From Astropecten irregularis (taxonomy: Eukaryota > Echinodermata > Asteroidea > Paxillosida > Astropectinidae): a stretch of DNA of 64,000 nt. Every line of letters starts with the position of its first letter. Position 1 is the stretch's first letter. The notes below the pieces were generated by a model. The model was not told the DNA's origin and made no database searches. It saw only the letters and a program-made list of their open reading frames with translations. The stretch is taken from NCBI GenBank assembly GCA_963971285.1, contig OZ020245.1:18614983-18678982 (forward strand), in the 5' to 3' direction. Made by a program: the position numbers and the translations under genes. Below, piece by piece: positions 10,997 through 22,826 of this stretch.

Positions 10997-13900
10997 ATGA
11001 ATACAGCCGGCAGCAGGTTAGCAACGGTCCTCGCTTTTTTGACCTTAGTGACACAAGTTTGCTGCCTGTCGTTTATGCTACCACCAAACGTGAAGAAATG
11101 CCTCCAGGAAGAGATCCATAAAGATGTGTTGGTGACTGGTGAATACAAGCTGAGTACAGCACCTGGTCACAAAACATTATTACTTGTGAGTCAATTCAAC
11201 ATTTCAATGCCTGGGAGACTTTGGAGAACCGGGTTTACGTTAAGTCAACGCACGCGCATGCTAATTGTGAGCATGCGCGCGTTGTTTTGTGCATGCGCGC
11301 GTTGTTTTGCGCGTGCGCACGTACGTACACGTGCGCTGTTGACTAGAACTAGAAGACCGCGGTTCTCCAAAGTCTCCCATTGTACTAGTCCTTAGTTACG
11401 GGGTTTGTGTGCTTTAGTCCACAATTTAGGATTATTTTTCAGACACATAACAATTAACATGGCTTTAAATTCTACGTTAGACTAACTCACCTTAAATAAA
11501 TATGTTGACCAGTTGACCTCTTCTATTAATATTACGGGTCTGAAAATAATACTTTAACTTGTGGACTAAAGTACACTAACTTGTTAAACCAGGCATTACC
11601 ATGTGTGTTTCTAATTTAAATGTCAATTTATAAGTTAAACGTTTATGTTCATTGAAAAGTGAACTTGTAAAGAAAATTGACTAAAGCGGGATTCGAACCG
11701 GCAACCTCCTGAATACCGTACAGGGGCTCTACCGTTACCAACTGGAGGTCGCAGGTTCGAATCCCGCTCCAGTCAATTTTTCTTTGTTCACTTTTCAATG
11801 ATTTTAAATTCAGTCAGTTTCCCTTGTGGTTATTTGATGATTATATTACCAAAAAGCCGCATCCTCTTTAAATGATCCCCCATGTGCTGTTGCCAGGTTG
11901 CAGCATTGCTGGGCACAGCGAAAAATTCCCCATATGCACTGTAACACGGATGGAAACAGTGCCGTGTGTGAAAAGCGCCGCGCTGATTGGTCAACGCGCG
12001 AGGCCGTGCTCGTGACGTCACGGAAACCATGTGCTGGCCCAACTCGTTACGCACGCACGCAGGGCCGTTGCAGACACGTACGGGGCACGCATTACGCGAT
12101 GTGCCTATTCAAACACACGCGGTGTACGACTACAACAGATCAACAGTCGGCCGTACGACATCTCCGGGTGACCATGCAATTCTATGCATATTCATGTGGC
12201 GCTCTCAGCATACACAACCAATAGACCCAACACACGTTATATGAATATTCAACGACCCAACAATCACACTCAGACGGTGGCGCGGTTTCGCGGTAAAATG
12301 ACAACAAAAATACAGCTCACCAAAGTTCAAATACGATCGCGGTGTCCGTGAGTTCTCGAACGTCGGGTGACACCACCAAAAATGGTCAAAAGGTCGAAGA
12401 AATGTACAAATTTGTATGTTTTTGGTACCATTCGAAAGATCGTGGCGAGGTCTGTCGAAGTAACTATGGTTAGAGTGGGCATCGCTGAGTATGTGTCCAT
12501 GCGCGTCAGTTTCATTCATGAAAACTTCCATTTTTGGTCAGTGCGATGACGTCACATAATGAGATGATCGTGACGCCCTCTTGCGGCCGTTTCGTGCCAA
12601 TTCGTGTAAGGGATTTTTCACTGTGCTGGGCGTATCGGTGAAATGATCCTTTGGGTATGGCAGTGTGTGCATGGTTTCATGGCTTCTGACTGCCAAACGA
12701 ACAAAGATAATTGACTTTTGGGATTCACACCAACGTACATGTAGGGCTGGATGGCTCAGTTCCATTCCATCTTAGTTGGAGAGCTAGCTGGGTTCTAATC
12801 ATAATGTTGAGTACAAAAGGTTTGAGTGCATATTTCTATTGGATTTAATGTACGAATGAGAGAATGGGGCGTCTTAAGTTGCACACCCCTGGGCTTTGGG
12901 CCCCCTGGGGCACCAAAGTTGCCCCAAATATCGATTTATTCAAACTTTTGAGTACAACCAAAATTCCTTTTGCAAATGATCATTTAGTGACCCCTGACAA
13001 CAAATCCACAATTTAAGACATGATTTTTCCTGGGGTTTGTAGATAAGACGGGGGTGTTTGTAGATAATATGGGGGTTTTGTACATAAGGCATGGGGTGTT
13101 TGGACCCATTGGGTCCTTCAAAATTGAACTTATAAAAAAGAGTCTGTACATCAATTTTGATTACAGCTATGGATAAAACATAACTCTAGATGAATAAAAA
13201 TGCAATTTAAGACATACAAATGTCTGGGGTTTCTAATTAAGACCATAACTAATTAACGGCCAATTAGCGATTTATTCACACTTTTGAGTACAACCAAAAT
13301 TCCTTTTGCAAATGATCATTTAGTGACCTCTGACAACAAATACACAATTTAAGACACGATTTTTCCTGGGGTTTGTAGATAAGATGGGGGTGTTTGTAGA
13401 TAATAATGGGGTGTTTGTACATAAGATGGGGTGTTTGGACCCAGGGTATATTAGGACCTTAAAATTATAAAAAAAGAGTCTAAACATCAATTTCAATTAC
13501 AGCTATGGATAAAACATTACTCCACATGAATAAAAATGTAAGTTAAGACATACAAATGTTTGGGGTTTCTAATTAAGACCATCACTAATTAATGGCAAAT
13601 TAGCGATTTATTCACACTTTTGTGTACAACCATAATTCCTTTTGCAAATGATTATTTAGTGACCTCTGACAACAAATCCACAATTTAAGACATGATTTTT
13701 CCTGGGGTTTGTAGATAAGACACCATATAAAAGTTGCATCACAGCACTGATTTACTCACATTATGGGTAATTATGTATGTATACACATGCAACGCATTGA
13801 ACGCAAACGGTAATTTGATGGTATTTCGGGAATATGCCGCGAAATGATAAGTGCCACGCAAGAGAAAATGGTCCAGTCTTTACCCGCACAAAATAATCTT

Positions 13901-16900
13901 TGATAAGTTGTGCTATTTATCCCCCCTCTAAAAAAAAAGACGGAAAGTGGAAACTTGTGTCTGAGACTGAAGACCGCTGGATAACGATTCTCAAATCTGC
14001 GATGCCGCCCTGAAACAAACTATGAAGTATGAAATATCCAAGTACCGTCCCGTGATCGAATATGGAGGTTCAAAAGTGGACATCTACTTTTCTCTCTCCA
14101 AGAGGGACTTTTCTCCTCTCCAATTTGGAATGGAGCAGGTATTTCATCATTAAAGCTGCTGGATAAGTTGCAGAACAAAGCACTTAACATTTTCAGGATT
14201 GATGAGCCTCTCAAGTTTGGCATTGTTCCACTGAGTTACAGGAGAAATGTTTCATTACTTTGTGTTTTTTACCGTCATTTCTTCCTGAAACCATCCATTG
14301 AGCTAGCTGATATTTTACCCCCTTGTGCACCTAGTCTGAGAGCGATACAATGATCTTCACTGACTAGACATCCATACTGTGTACGTATTCCTAGATCAAA
14401 AACAGAGCTCCATCTCAAATCCTATATACCAAGGACATGTCGACTGTGGNNNNNNNNNNNNNNNNNNNNNNNNNNNNNNNNNNNNNNNNNNNNNNNNNNN
14501 NNNNNNNNNNNNNNNNNNNNNNNNNNNNNNNNNNNNNNNNNNNNNNNNNNNNNNNNNNNNNNNNNNNNNNNNNNNNNNNNNNNNNNNNNNNNNNNNNNNN
14601 NNNNNNNNNNNNNNNNNNNNNNNNNNNNNNNNNNNNNNNNNNNNNNNNNATTAGTGATGGTATTTATTAGAAACCCCAAACATTTGTATGTCTTAAATTA
14701 CATTTTTATTCATAGGAAGTAATGTTTTATCCATAGCTGTAATCGAAATTGATGCACAGACTCTTTTTTAATAAGTTCAATTTTAAGGTCCTAATATACC
14801 CCGGGTCCAAACACCCCATCTTATGTACAAACACCCCATTATTATCTACAAACACCCCCATCTTATCTACAAACCCCAGGAAAAATCGTGTCTTAAATTG
14901 TGTATTTGTTGTCAGAGGTCACTAAATGATCATTTGCAAAAGGAATTTTGGTTGTACTCAAAAGTGTGAATAAATCGCTAATTGGCCGTTAATTAGTTAT
15001 GGTCTTAATTAGAAACCCCAGACATTTGTATGTCTTAAATTGCATTTTTATTCATCTAGAGTTATGTTTTATCCATAGCTGTAATCAAAATTGATGTACA
15101 GACTCTTTTTTATAAGTTCAATTTTGAAGGACCCAATGGGTCCAAACACCCCATGCCTTATGTACAAAACCCCCATATTATCTACAAACACCCCCGTCTT
15201 ATCTACAAACCCCAGGAAAAATCATGTCTTAAATTGTGGATTTGTTGTCAGGGGTCACTAAATGATCATTTGCAAAAGGAATTTTGGTTGTACTCAAAAG
15301 TTTGAATAAATCGATATTTGGGGCAACTTTGGTGCCCCAGGGGGCCCAAAGCCCAGGGGTGTGCAACTTAAGACGCCCCATTCTCTCATTCGTACATTAA
15401 ATCCAATAGAAATATGCACTCAAACCTTTTGTACTCAACATTATGATTAAAACCCAGCTAGCTCTCCAACTATCTGTCACCTCATGAAATTATTCTTACC
15501 ATTCTACTCATAAACATTCATTATTTGTATACCATTGTACGCCTTTTTAGAGTTATAGGTGGTTACTTTTGCCATGTGTACATTTATGATGCATTTCTTT
15601 TTTTTGGCAGATACGGTGTTCAGTTGAAACTTTGTTTAATCCCTCGTAATTGATGATGGAAGTTGAGACAATATTTGTATTACAATATGATGCAGTCCCA
15701 ATCATCCAAAGAGGCACTGCAAAGAAGACTGAATTTTGTTTGTTGAGAATTGATCAAGTGCTACATCACATCCACGGGGTACATGTACAGTATATCATCT
15801 CATTTTGTTGTTTCATTCATTATATTTTCCTATTCTTGTCTAATTTGCTGTAATATTTTCTTTTCACGCAGGTGAGTGATAGTAAAGGTCATATTCTATA
15901 CACAAAGGAGGATGCTGCAGAAGGCAAGTTTGCTTTCACATCAGATGACTATGATACATTTGAGATATGTTTTACAACAAAGCTACCAGCAGGTGAGTTG
16001 TCAAACCTCGTACCCTTTTATAAAGCTCTTGACTTGATACAAATTAATCTTGTTAAAGGCAGCGTACAGGATTTGCAAGGCCTCCTTGAGACAGAAAATG
16101 GACTCAACAGTTCGTGAACAGTGCAAACAGTCACAATGGGAAATCTTGGTTCATCAGATGCTGGGTTTTTCAAGGAAAACAAGATTTAGTGTCTTTTAAA
16201 AAGATCTTTCGTCCGAACGATCTTTTTAGAATTTCGAAAGCCTGGTGTAACCGTGAAGGATTCGGAGTGGGGCAAGATTATTTCGGCCGTATTTCTGCTA
16301 TCCAGATGAACAAAGTATAAAAAGTTACACGAAACAACGTCTGTAAGGAAGTTTAAGACCTTCACTTCTGTGAAATTCAGCCAAAACACACATCTTTGCA
16401 AATCCTGTATGCTCCCTTTAAGTTTGTTTATTAGGGCTTACTAAGTGATATTCTTTGCTTTTCAGATATATTCTACATTATTACTGTTGCCTGGAACTTG
16501 AAATTAAATGTTTTCCCTAATCCCCTTACCAGCACTGCACTTGCTGGCTTGAGTGGTAATTGAAATTGATTATTACCCATTAACTCCTGCTTACTTGTTC
16601 AGACATCTTTCAAACTGGACAGCCAAGCTAGTATTAGGTGCTAGCAAGGCTCCTATTATTGAATAGAATTGGATGAATATGGTTCAAAATCTACATACAT
16701 GTACATGTTGCTGAGTCAAGTAAGCTGTGCTTGGACAATGGTATTTTTTAGGACGTATCGCCAAGCTTTATTTTCTGTTTCAAATTTACCAAATAATTAT
16801 GAGTTGATGTCATTTTTCATGTCTTATTAAAGGAATGAGAGGAGCAGATCGTGAAGTGTATCTTAATGTTAAACGTGGAGTGGAGGCCAAGAGCTATGAG

Positions 16901-19041
16901 GATGTAAGTATAACTGTATATTTGATAACTTAAATTTCCGGGGATACTACGGTGCACCCACGTATAAGGTGCACCTAAACTTTTGACTTCAGCTGAGAGA
17001 AAAAACAATCAGACATGTCTAGACTAGAAAAGTCTGGAAAACATCAAAAGAAAAAACAAAACAAAATTAAAATATTTCCCTCCCTTGCATCTAGAATAAT
17101 GATCGCTCATATAATGAATACTTGCTTAACTTAAAGGGTCTATGCAATAGGAATATAATGGCTTGAACATGTCCCAAAAATTAATTGTTACATCATGGGC
17201 CTTTGATTTTACCCACTTCCTCACACTGTTTCAGGGATAACAGCAGGTTTTTTGGTTTATATGCTGATTAGAATTACCATATTCATGAGCAAAACTGTGT
17301 TGTCATCTGGGTAACTGAGAGCAGTAATCCAATTGCTTTGTGCACAAAAAGTTTGGGTTGTTTATAGGTTTTCTGACAAACCTTTTCCCCCTCAATGGGA
17401 TTTATTGTGCTGAATATGTTCCTTTCACTAAACTGGTGGTGTAATTTTTGTGACCAACCATTTCTGTGGGTCATGTTTGCCTCTTCATTTGTTTATGTTT
17501 TTTTCATTTTTTGGCTGTTGGTTCCCTACATGAGTATGCATGAAAATCCCCCATTTTGCAAAGCCGTTCAAAAGAAAACCAAATGCTGGTTTGAAACCAA
17601 AATAAGACTTGCCATTCATTATCTGTCAGTATATTCTTTGTATGAAGGCAATAAAATAATCTGACTGAAAAAAGAAACTGCATGAACCCTTTAAGATACT
17701 GTACATTTCAAGCTACTATTATTATTGCTTTTGTGTACTTAAAAGTAAAGTGTTATTAGGACTTGAAATTCACATGATTTGATTGCAGATTATATGTATT
17801 ATTTTACACATAGATTGCCAAATCTGAATCACTCAAACCGATGGAGATTGAACTTCGTCGCCTGGAAGATCTGTCCGAAGCCATCGTCAATGACTTTGCC
17901 TACATGAAAGCCAGGGAAGAAGAAATGAGAGACACAAATGGTAAAATGATGTAGAAAATGATAATTTAGTTATAATATTAACCAAGGATGGGACCTTAGG
18001 GAGACTTTCCCATTGGGTTGTGTACAAACTTTACTTACCTACCGTATTTCTAAACATCCCCCAAACCAATGAACTTTAAATTGACATATGTTCATATTTG
18101 ATATTGAGAGCATTCTCTGTCTTCGATTAAATTATTATGGACAGAAAACATATGTCTTTAAAAGGTAGCTGGTTGATGTCTCCCTAAGTCCCGATGTCTC
18201 CCTAATGTCCACTTTTAGATGCTAACGTGTCTCCCTGATACCCCATTTGTAATTATAACAATGATTAAACATTTGATTTCAAGGTGCATTTAATCTACTA
18301 AGCATTCAAAGTCATAGAACAAGAAGGATCTACATGTAGTGACATTAAGCTTGTTTGATATGACGATATTTAGTGATATCGCAACATTTTGTTTAGATCA
18401 GGAAAATGCAATTTACTGTAGTTCTTTGGAAGGACGGTCAGAATATTTTTAAGGGGATCTCGCAACGATCGGTCTCTGTGCAAAAGATAACATCACCACG
18501 ATAATATTGAATACTGTGATATTTTTTTCACGATATTTCGATATGCCCAAAACAGTTAACTAAATATCGAACAAGCTTAGATAATATTGCAGTGGTAGAT
18601 TCTACCCAAAAGTAAAATGTGGCTTGACAAAACTTGAATCATTGATTGCCATGAAACATATGTACATATGATGACATATTTGCAATAGAAATCAGTTTAT
18701 TGCAGGATTGCTTTGAGGGTTAAATTTTTCAAACAAATGTTTATTTTTTGCCCATTTTCAATTTATAGCAGGGAATACAATTAAATAATAAAGTACAGTA
18801 CCTTTACCTGAATCCCTGCTTGTTTAAAATTAAAATGGTCCATTAAAACTCATGAACTTCTGTCCTTGCATATTATTTTAATTCATGTTTTTCTCCATTT
18901 CTGTTTTATCTTTCGACAGAGTCCACTAATTCAAGGGTGTTGTACTTCAGCATCTTCTCCATGGTTTGTCTGCTTAGTCTGGCTACCTGGCAAGTCTTCT
19001 ATCTCAGACGTTATTTCAAATCAAAGAAACTCATCGAGTAA
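10997..19041 (+). CDS. TMED10: TMED10, p24 family ER-Golgi cargo receptor
   Basis: Five exons join in phase: 10997-11185, 15872-15992, 16833-16903, 17814-17940, 18920-19041, giving 209 residues (human about 219). Order: signal peptide (about 1-24), luminal GOLD domain starting [19 protein letters not shown], with the conserved disulfide cysteines in KKCLQEE and FEICF, coiled-coil segment [19 protein letters not shown], one transmembrane helix ([20 protein letters not shown]) and the cytosolic tail [12 protein letters not shown]. The KKxx-type KKLIE end binds COPI; the usual di-phenylalanine COPII signal is YF here. p24 proteins form hetero-oligomers that sort GPI-anchored and other cargo in early secretory traffic. 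The ATG at 10997 is the only start giving a signal peptide. Intron 1 (4.7 kb) is full of repeats and an assembly gap. Confidence 0.96.
11212..11379. mobile_element. Short TIR element 26 bp after TMED10 exon 1
   Basis: Terminal inverted repeats TGGGAGACTTTGGAGAACCG and its complement at the right end; 168 bp. The core is rich in GCGCGC/GTGCGC and has nested inverted repeats (GTCAACGCACG... CGTGCGCTGTTGAC). Confidence 0.8.
11400..11580. mobile_element. Foldback element (GTGTGCTTTAGTCCAC family), copy 1
   Basis: Left GTGTGCTTTAGTCCAC...TTATTTTTCAGAC and right GTCTGAAAATAATA...GTGGACTAAAGTACAC are inverted copies. A second copy lies at 23207-23440. Confidence 0.75.
11683..11850. mobile_element. 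tRNA-like SINE, palindromic head-to-head copy
   Basis: Two inverted heads: a minus-oriented GCGGGATTCGAACCGGC and a plus-oriented GGTTCGAATCCCGCTCCAG. Each carries a pol III B-box (GGTTCGAATCC). The plus head is followed by the family tail TTTCTTTGTTCACTTTTCAA... TTATTTGATGATTA. Confidence 0.75.
12625..12770 (+). mobile_element. tRNA-like SINE, 5' fragment
   Basis: GGTTTCATGGCTTCTGACTG...AGGGCTGGATGGCTCAGTT: the upstream module and the A-box of the SINE family at 26196-26425, cut off before the B-box. Confidence 0.7.
14159..14449 (+). pseudogene. LINE ORF2 C-terminal fragment (CR1/Jockey-like)
   Basis: The frame reads [12 protein letters not shown], then [17 protein letters not shown] and, after an in-frame TGA at 14351-14353, [13 protein letters not shown] and [10 protein letters not shown], the conserved order seen after the reverse transcriptase domain in CR1/Jockey-type non-LTR elements. 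It runs into the assembly gap. The premature stop marks it as dead. Confidence 0.75.
14450..14649. other. Assembly gap, 200 N
   Basis: Exactly 200 unknown bases, probably a placeholder of unknown true size, located between the arms of the large inverted repeat. Confidence 0.99.
16053..16421 (+). mobile_element. MITE family C, copy 1 (TTAA ends)
   Basis: Starts TTAAAGGCAGCGTACAGG and ends CCTGTATGCTCCCTTTAA, an inverted pair bounded by TTAA. It begins 61 bp after the TMED10 exon 2 donor. Confidence 0.8.
17143..17330 (+). repeat. Interspersed repeat family O, copy 1
   Basis: Words TGGCTTGAACATGT, GATTTTACCCACTTCC and CATATTCATGAGCAAAACTG recur at 39697-39875 (same strand) and 46620-46805 (opposite strand). 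Confidence 0.7.
18346..18580. mobile_element. Foldback element in TMED10 intron 4
   Basis: Ends AAGCTTGTTTGATAT and ATATCGAACAAGCTT are inverted; internal GATATT/CGATAT words are also symmetrical. Confidence 0.6.
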
Positions 19042-19251
19042 TGGTTCTTTTTTTTTCCATGAAACTTTTATGCTAGTTAAAACAATTACATGTGGAGTGA
19101 AAGGGGGGGGGGGCTTGGTAATGTTGCTCCAACAGTTATATTTAATTTTCTTTCACTTTGACTTTATGTTTCTTTGAAAAATTGAACTTTATAAATAAGT
19201 AAGTAAACAAGAAAACAAACAAACATACAGAATTATCCAAAGGATTCACCA

Positions 19252-19493
19252 GGGGCCAATTTCATGGAGCTGCTAAGCATAACAATTTGCTTAGCACAAA
19301 AATGTCTTGCCCAATAAAACAAACCACTGTTAAAATTTTCATTTGACATTCATGGTCAGTCAACAACAGCCAAAGAACAATCACAAGTTATACACAACTT
19401 ATGGAAATTCGGTTGTTAACCCTGTTTTTATTAAGACAGAAATGTCATGCTTTGCAAAATTTTTGTGCTAAGCATTGCCATGAAATTGGCCCC
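19252..19493 (+). mobile_element. MITE family A, copy 1
   Basis: About 240 bp, ends GGGGCCAATTTCATGGAGC and CATGAAATTGGCCCC, subterminal inverted pair TGCTTAGCACAAAAATG / TTTTTGTGCTAAGCA. Other copies at 29155, 35288, 35830 and 38083. Confidence 0.88.
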
Positions 19494-20498
19494 AGCCTCT
19501 TGTTTGAATGTGGAACATTTCAGTATACATATTCGAACAATCAGAGTGTCTTTGAATGTATTTGCTTTAACAGGTTTCCAATGAGTTTGCAATGCATTTT
19601 GTCTGTGTTAAACATTTTCCTGAATTTAGTAGTAGCAGTAGTAGTAGTAACAATTGTCATTGCCATCTCAGGGGTCGAACTTAACTTCAGTCTCTTGGTC
19701 GCCCACAGGGCCAGTGGACAGTGCACTGCACTGGCATTGTTCCTCAAATCAGTGGCCCGACGATTGTTTTTGGTGGCCTCGGGCCAGCGGACTATTGTTA
19801 ATTTCGACTCCTGCATCTTTGGTAATTCAAAGTACTTTGAACAAGCAGTTGCCAGTTGCCACCAATTAAATTGAAAAATGTCAAAACGCATGCTTTATTT
19901 ATAGTTGCCTGGTTCTAAACATCTGTTACATGCATTATGTTTTAAAGGACATTTTCCTGCGTCATTTTAGACATGTATTTAAAGGACTTATGAAACTGAT
20001 CTGACAGACTGTGTGTCTAGTATAAGCCATACAAGGGAAACATGTACAAATGAATGTGCTTGACTGCATGTCATCTTGTGAAACAAACTGCACCATTTTC
20101 CCCATTGTACTGGGAAGCTTTTAATAATGTATTTATACCGGTATTAAAAGAAGTATTAGATAGAATGGGAAGAATGAATGACTCCTCACAATGAAGTCAG
20201 TATACTCATACAAATTCCAGGAGAGTACCAGTATATGTACCATGGAGTTCTATATATCACTCTTAAGATAACTCAAACTGTTGGGGTGGCCAATACGGAG
20301 CTGAACAAAAAGTGTTACTCATTTTCTTTTCTTGTATCCATTGGCCTACTTTTTGTGTTAAACAAAAATCATGGGAATTTTTTAATGCATTCATTTTAAA
20401 GGTGAAGGCTGTCAGTTTTTCAAGATGTCTCCCAAAAATGTGAAGAATTTTGAAGTACAGGTTCCTTAATTGAATTAATTGATTTTTTGTACGCTTAA

Positions 20499-20859
20499 CA
20501 GTATGCATATATGTGGAAAATGATTTAAATACAGTAGCTACCAACACTTTGGCTCTTCATAAATTGAGAAAATGTGTCTCTTGGAATTTGTTTTGCATTG
20601 GTTGCAAACAGAAGAATGAGATTTATATCTGTATTTACCAATTGCAAATTTTAATACTATGATGCACAATTGAAGCCCGTGGATTGTGTAAGTTTTGAAC
20701 TAAGGATGCGAGTGGAAAAAAGTGAAAGTTACATTTGTCTGTCAGGACATAAACCAATGGTTTAGCTTGTTTTTCTTTTTAAAAAAAGAAAAAGGGGGGA
20801 AAAAAAGAATAAAGTTGGGTGTTGACTCTTGGCCCTTTTTTCAAGATTTTGTTTCCATT
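20499..20859 (+). repeat. Segment duplicated in NEK9 intron 3, copy in TMED10 3' flank
   Basis: From AGTATGCATATATGTGG to AGATTTTGTTTCCATT; a closely similar copy lies at 25431-25800 in the same orientation. Confidence 0.85.
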
Positions 20860-21645
20860 CAATTCAATCCCGAAAAAGTGAAAATACAAATGCATCATTG
20901 GGCCCTCAAATTTTTTTGTTTTTACACTGGAAGTGTACATGACATACATGAAGTTCATCATGCCAGATTAAAACTTATATTTGATTATGTTGCATAAAAT
21001 AGCAACATGGGTACCATTCTGATTAATTATTCAACCTTGCCTTTATAATAAACAAGTACAAAGTCAGCAACAGGACATTTAGTACGTTTTACATGAGAAA
21101 AAGTTAGAATTGTCATCTAGTCACCATGTGATTTTTTGTCAATTCTAACCCTATTTGTTTCATTACCTATTGTTTCAAATACATTTGCACAATGTACAAC
21201 AGAATGTACAGCAGAAGTAACAAAGCATTTAGAGAGGTACATGTACATGTACATGTAATTGTTGTGTACATGTATATGGACGCAGTGCATCTTTTTAAAG
21301 CTAAAAGCACCATTGCATCGCTGGCCAAGTTATTGTTGTAGTGTTTTGACATTTTTTCTTGTGTAGGTGTAGAATCCATTAGGATAAAAAGAATGAATTT
21401 GTATAAAGTTGACATTAACCAAAACTTTGAATAAATGTTTCTTTCAAAATGAGATAGACATGTCCAAGTCTGTTTATTATCATTAATATTCCAATATTAT
21501 TTATTATTAGATTATTAAAATCTACTACCATGACAATGTGTGCACTGAAAATACCATTAATGCTGACCCCAACTGTTTATCGTAATTATTAAATTGATAA
21601 ACTGCTGCAAACTGCTCATCAGCCAAAATGACCTAAAATATATCA

Positions 21646-21719
21646 AATGCTTAAAGTTAGGAGGGCCTGACGTGTTTGCTAGGATCGAAACTCGTTAGGC
21701 CCTCCTAACTTTAAGCATT
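21646..21719. repeat. Near-perfect 27-bp-arm hairpin
   Basis: Arms AATGCTTAAAGTTAGGAGGG (continuing CCTGACG) and the complement ending CTTTAAGCATT, loop of 20 nt containing GGATCGAAAC. One arm pair differs. The upstream words CTGCTGCAAACTGCTCATCA recur at 32055, so it belongs to a dispersed repeat. Confidence 0.75.
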
Positions 21720-21914
21720 ATTAAATTGAAAATTAATTGGGAAAATGAGGTTGTGATTAAAAGATCATGAAATGAATGATTAATTGATTTATAGATTGAG
21801 CCCATATTGACAGAGAAATGGTGCTTTATGAAAACTGTTGGTGTAAGTTCAAGTTGGTCTGGGAAATATGGAACATTTTATGAAAGTCAAAAATATCATT
21901 TTGGAGCAGTAGAA

Positions 21915-22100
21915 ACTATAAAAAGTTGTTTTCATTTCTTAACAGTTTTAGGGCCCACTATTCACCAGATTTAGAACTAAGGCACTGTCATTTTTCGGGT
22001 GCAGTAACGCTATGAGTTTTGAAAACAACAATTGATAGATACATTGCAGCGCCTACTTTAATTGTCTCCTAGTCCTAAATCATGAAATTCATCCTTCAAA
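21915..22100 (+). repeat. Direct repeat upstream of NEK9, copy 1
   Basis: AGTTGTTTTCATTTCTTAAC...GCTATGAGTTTTGAAAACAAC...TTGTCTCCTAGTCCTA; second copy at 23137-23560 in NEK9 intron 1. Confidence 0.75.
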
Positions 22101-22208
22101 AGTTCCCCAAAAGCAGATAGATGTCACAAGGTGGGAGTGACCCTCTGTGTTCATTGGTTCTAACAGCACTAGTATGGTAAGTAGTATGCATTGGCAGCGA
22201 TTAACTGA

Positions 22209-22580
22209 TTAAAGGTATTATCATACTTTTGTTTTTATCAAAGAAATACAGATTCATGGGCAAAAATATCAAGAAAGATACAGTAACACTAACAGTCATC
22301 TGTGAAAATTTCAGTCCCATATGGTACCCACTTTTTGAGAAAACAGTGAAAAATAGCCACAGTATTTGTTAAATATTTTCCCTTTTATTTTTGATCTTTA
22401 AAATAAAAGATCTGAAATAATTTTGGTCACTGGTTTTACCCTTTTTCTGGATTCTAATACAGCTTTTCAGGCAGAATTCTTTTAACAGTATTCTACCATC
22501 ACCATCTTTGTACCCTGTAGGTTATAGGTAAATCTGTGAATTTCTGATTCGGTATGCTACCAAAGTATGATACTACCTAA
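22209..22580 (+). mobile_element. MITE family B, copy 2
   Basis: Starts TTAAAGGTATTATCATAC, ends CCAAAGTATGATACTACCT; lies about 250 bp upstream of the NEK9 start codon, so probably in or near its promoter. Confidence 0.82.
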
Positions 22581-22826
22581 GCATATAAAGCAAACGATTG
22601 AGACAATTTTGTCGCATGCAAGATATTTGTGGTAAATAAATACTTCAACCCAAGAGTAGCCAAAAATCGGTTTGTGGGTTCGAGTGTCCACAGCAATAAC
22701 GTCTTGAACCAAGACTAGGTCGTTTGATGTGTGGTTCCCAATCGTTCAATTTGGGTTTGGTTATTGAAATGCATGGAACATGGGAACATGAAAACTCGTG
22801 CACAGACTATTCTTACTCTATTCAAG

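Larger units (their letters stand above)
12775..15470. mobile_element. Large inverted-repeat (foldback) element with about 820-bp arms
   Basis: The left end GTTGGAGAGCTAGCTGGGTT at 12775 is matched by its complement ending at 15470, and both sides are flanked by TA, consistent with a TA target duplication as in Tc1/mariner-like elements. The left arm 12775-13590 is nearly the exact reverse complement of 14650-15470. Each arm has direct subrepeats of about 336 bp (the word AAATGATCATTTAGTGAC recurs at about 12975 and 13311, with a variant near 13647). The centre holds a LINE fragment and a run of 200 N. No transposase ORF is visible. Part of the symmetry could be an assembly artefact because of the gap. 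Confidence 0.75.
19042..21437 (+). other. TMED10 3' flank / probable long 3' UTR
   Basis: No further ORF with support. Contains MITE A1 and one copy of a segment duplicated into NEK9 intron 3. AATAAA at 21430-21435 is a plausible polyadenylation signal. The open frames at 19401-19874 on both strands are not supported by any family resemblance. Confidence 0.45.

Noticed and set aside
11920..12250. CpG-rich stretch with TGACGTCA and ATTGG boxes as an alternative TMED10 promoter
   Set aside because: It lies among repeats in intron 1, after the signal-peptide exon; a transcript from there would lack a start for the protein. No further support.
19401..19891. Overlapping open frames on both strands in the TMED10 3' flank
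   Set aside because: One starts inside MITE A1; none has splice context or family resemblance.
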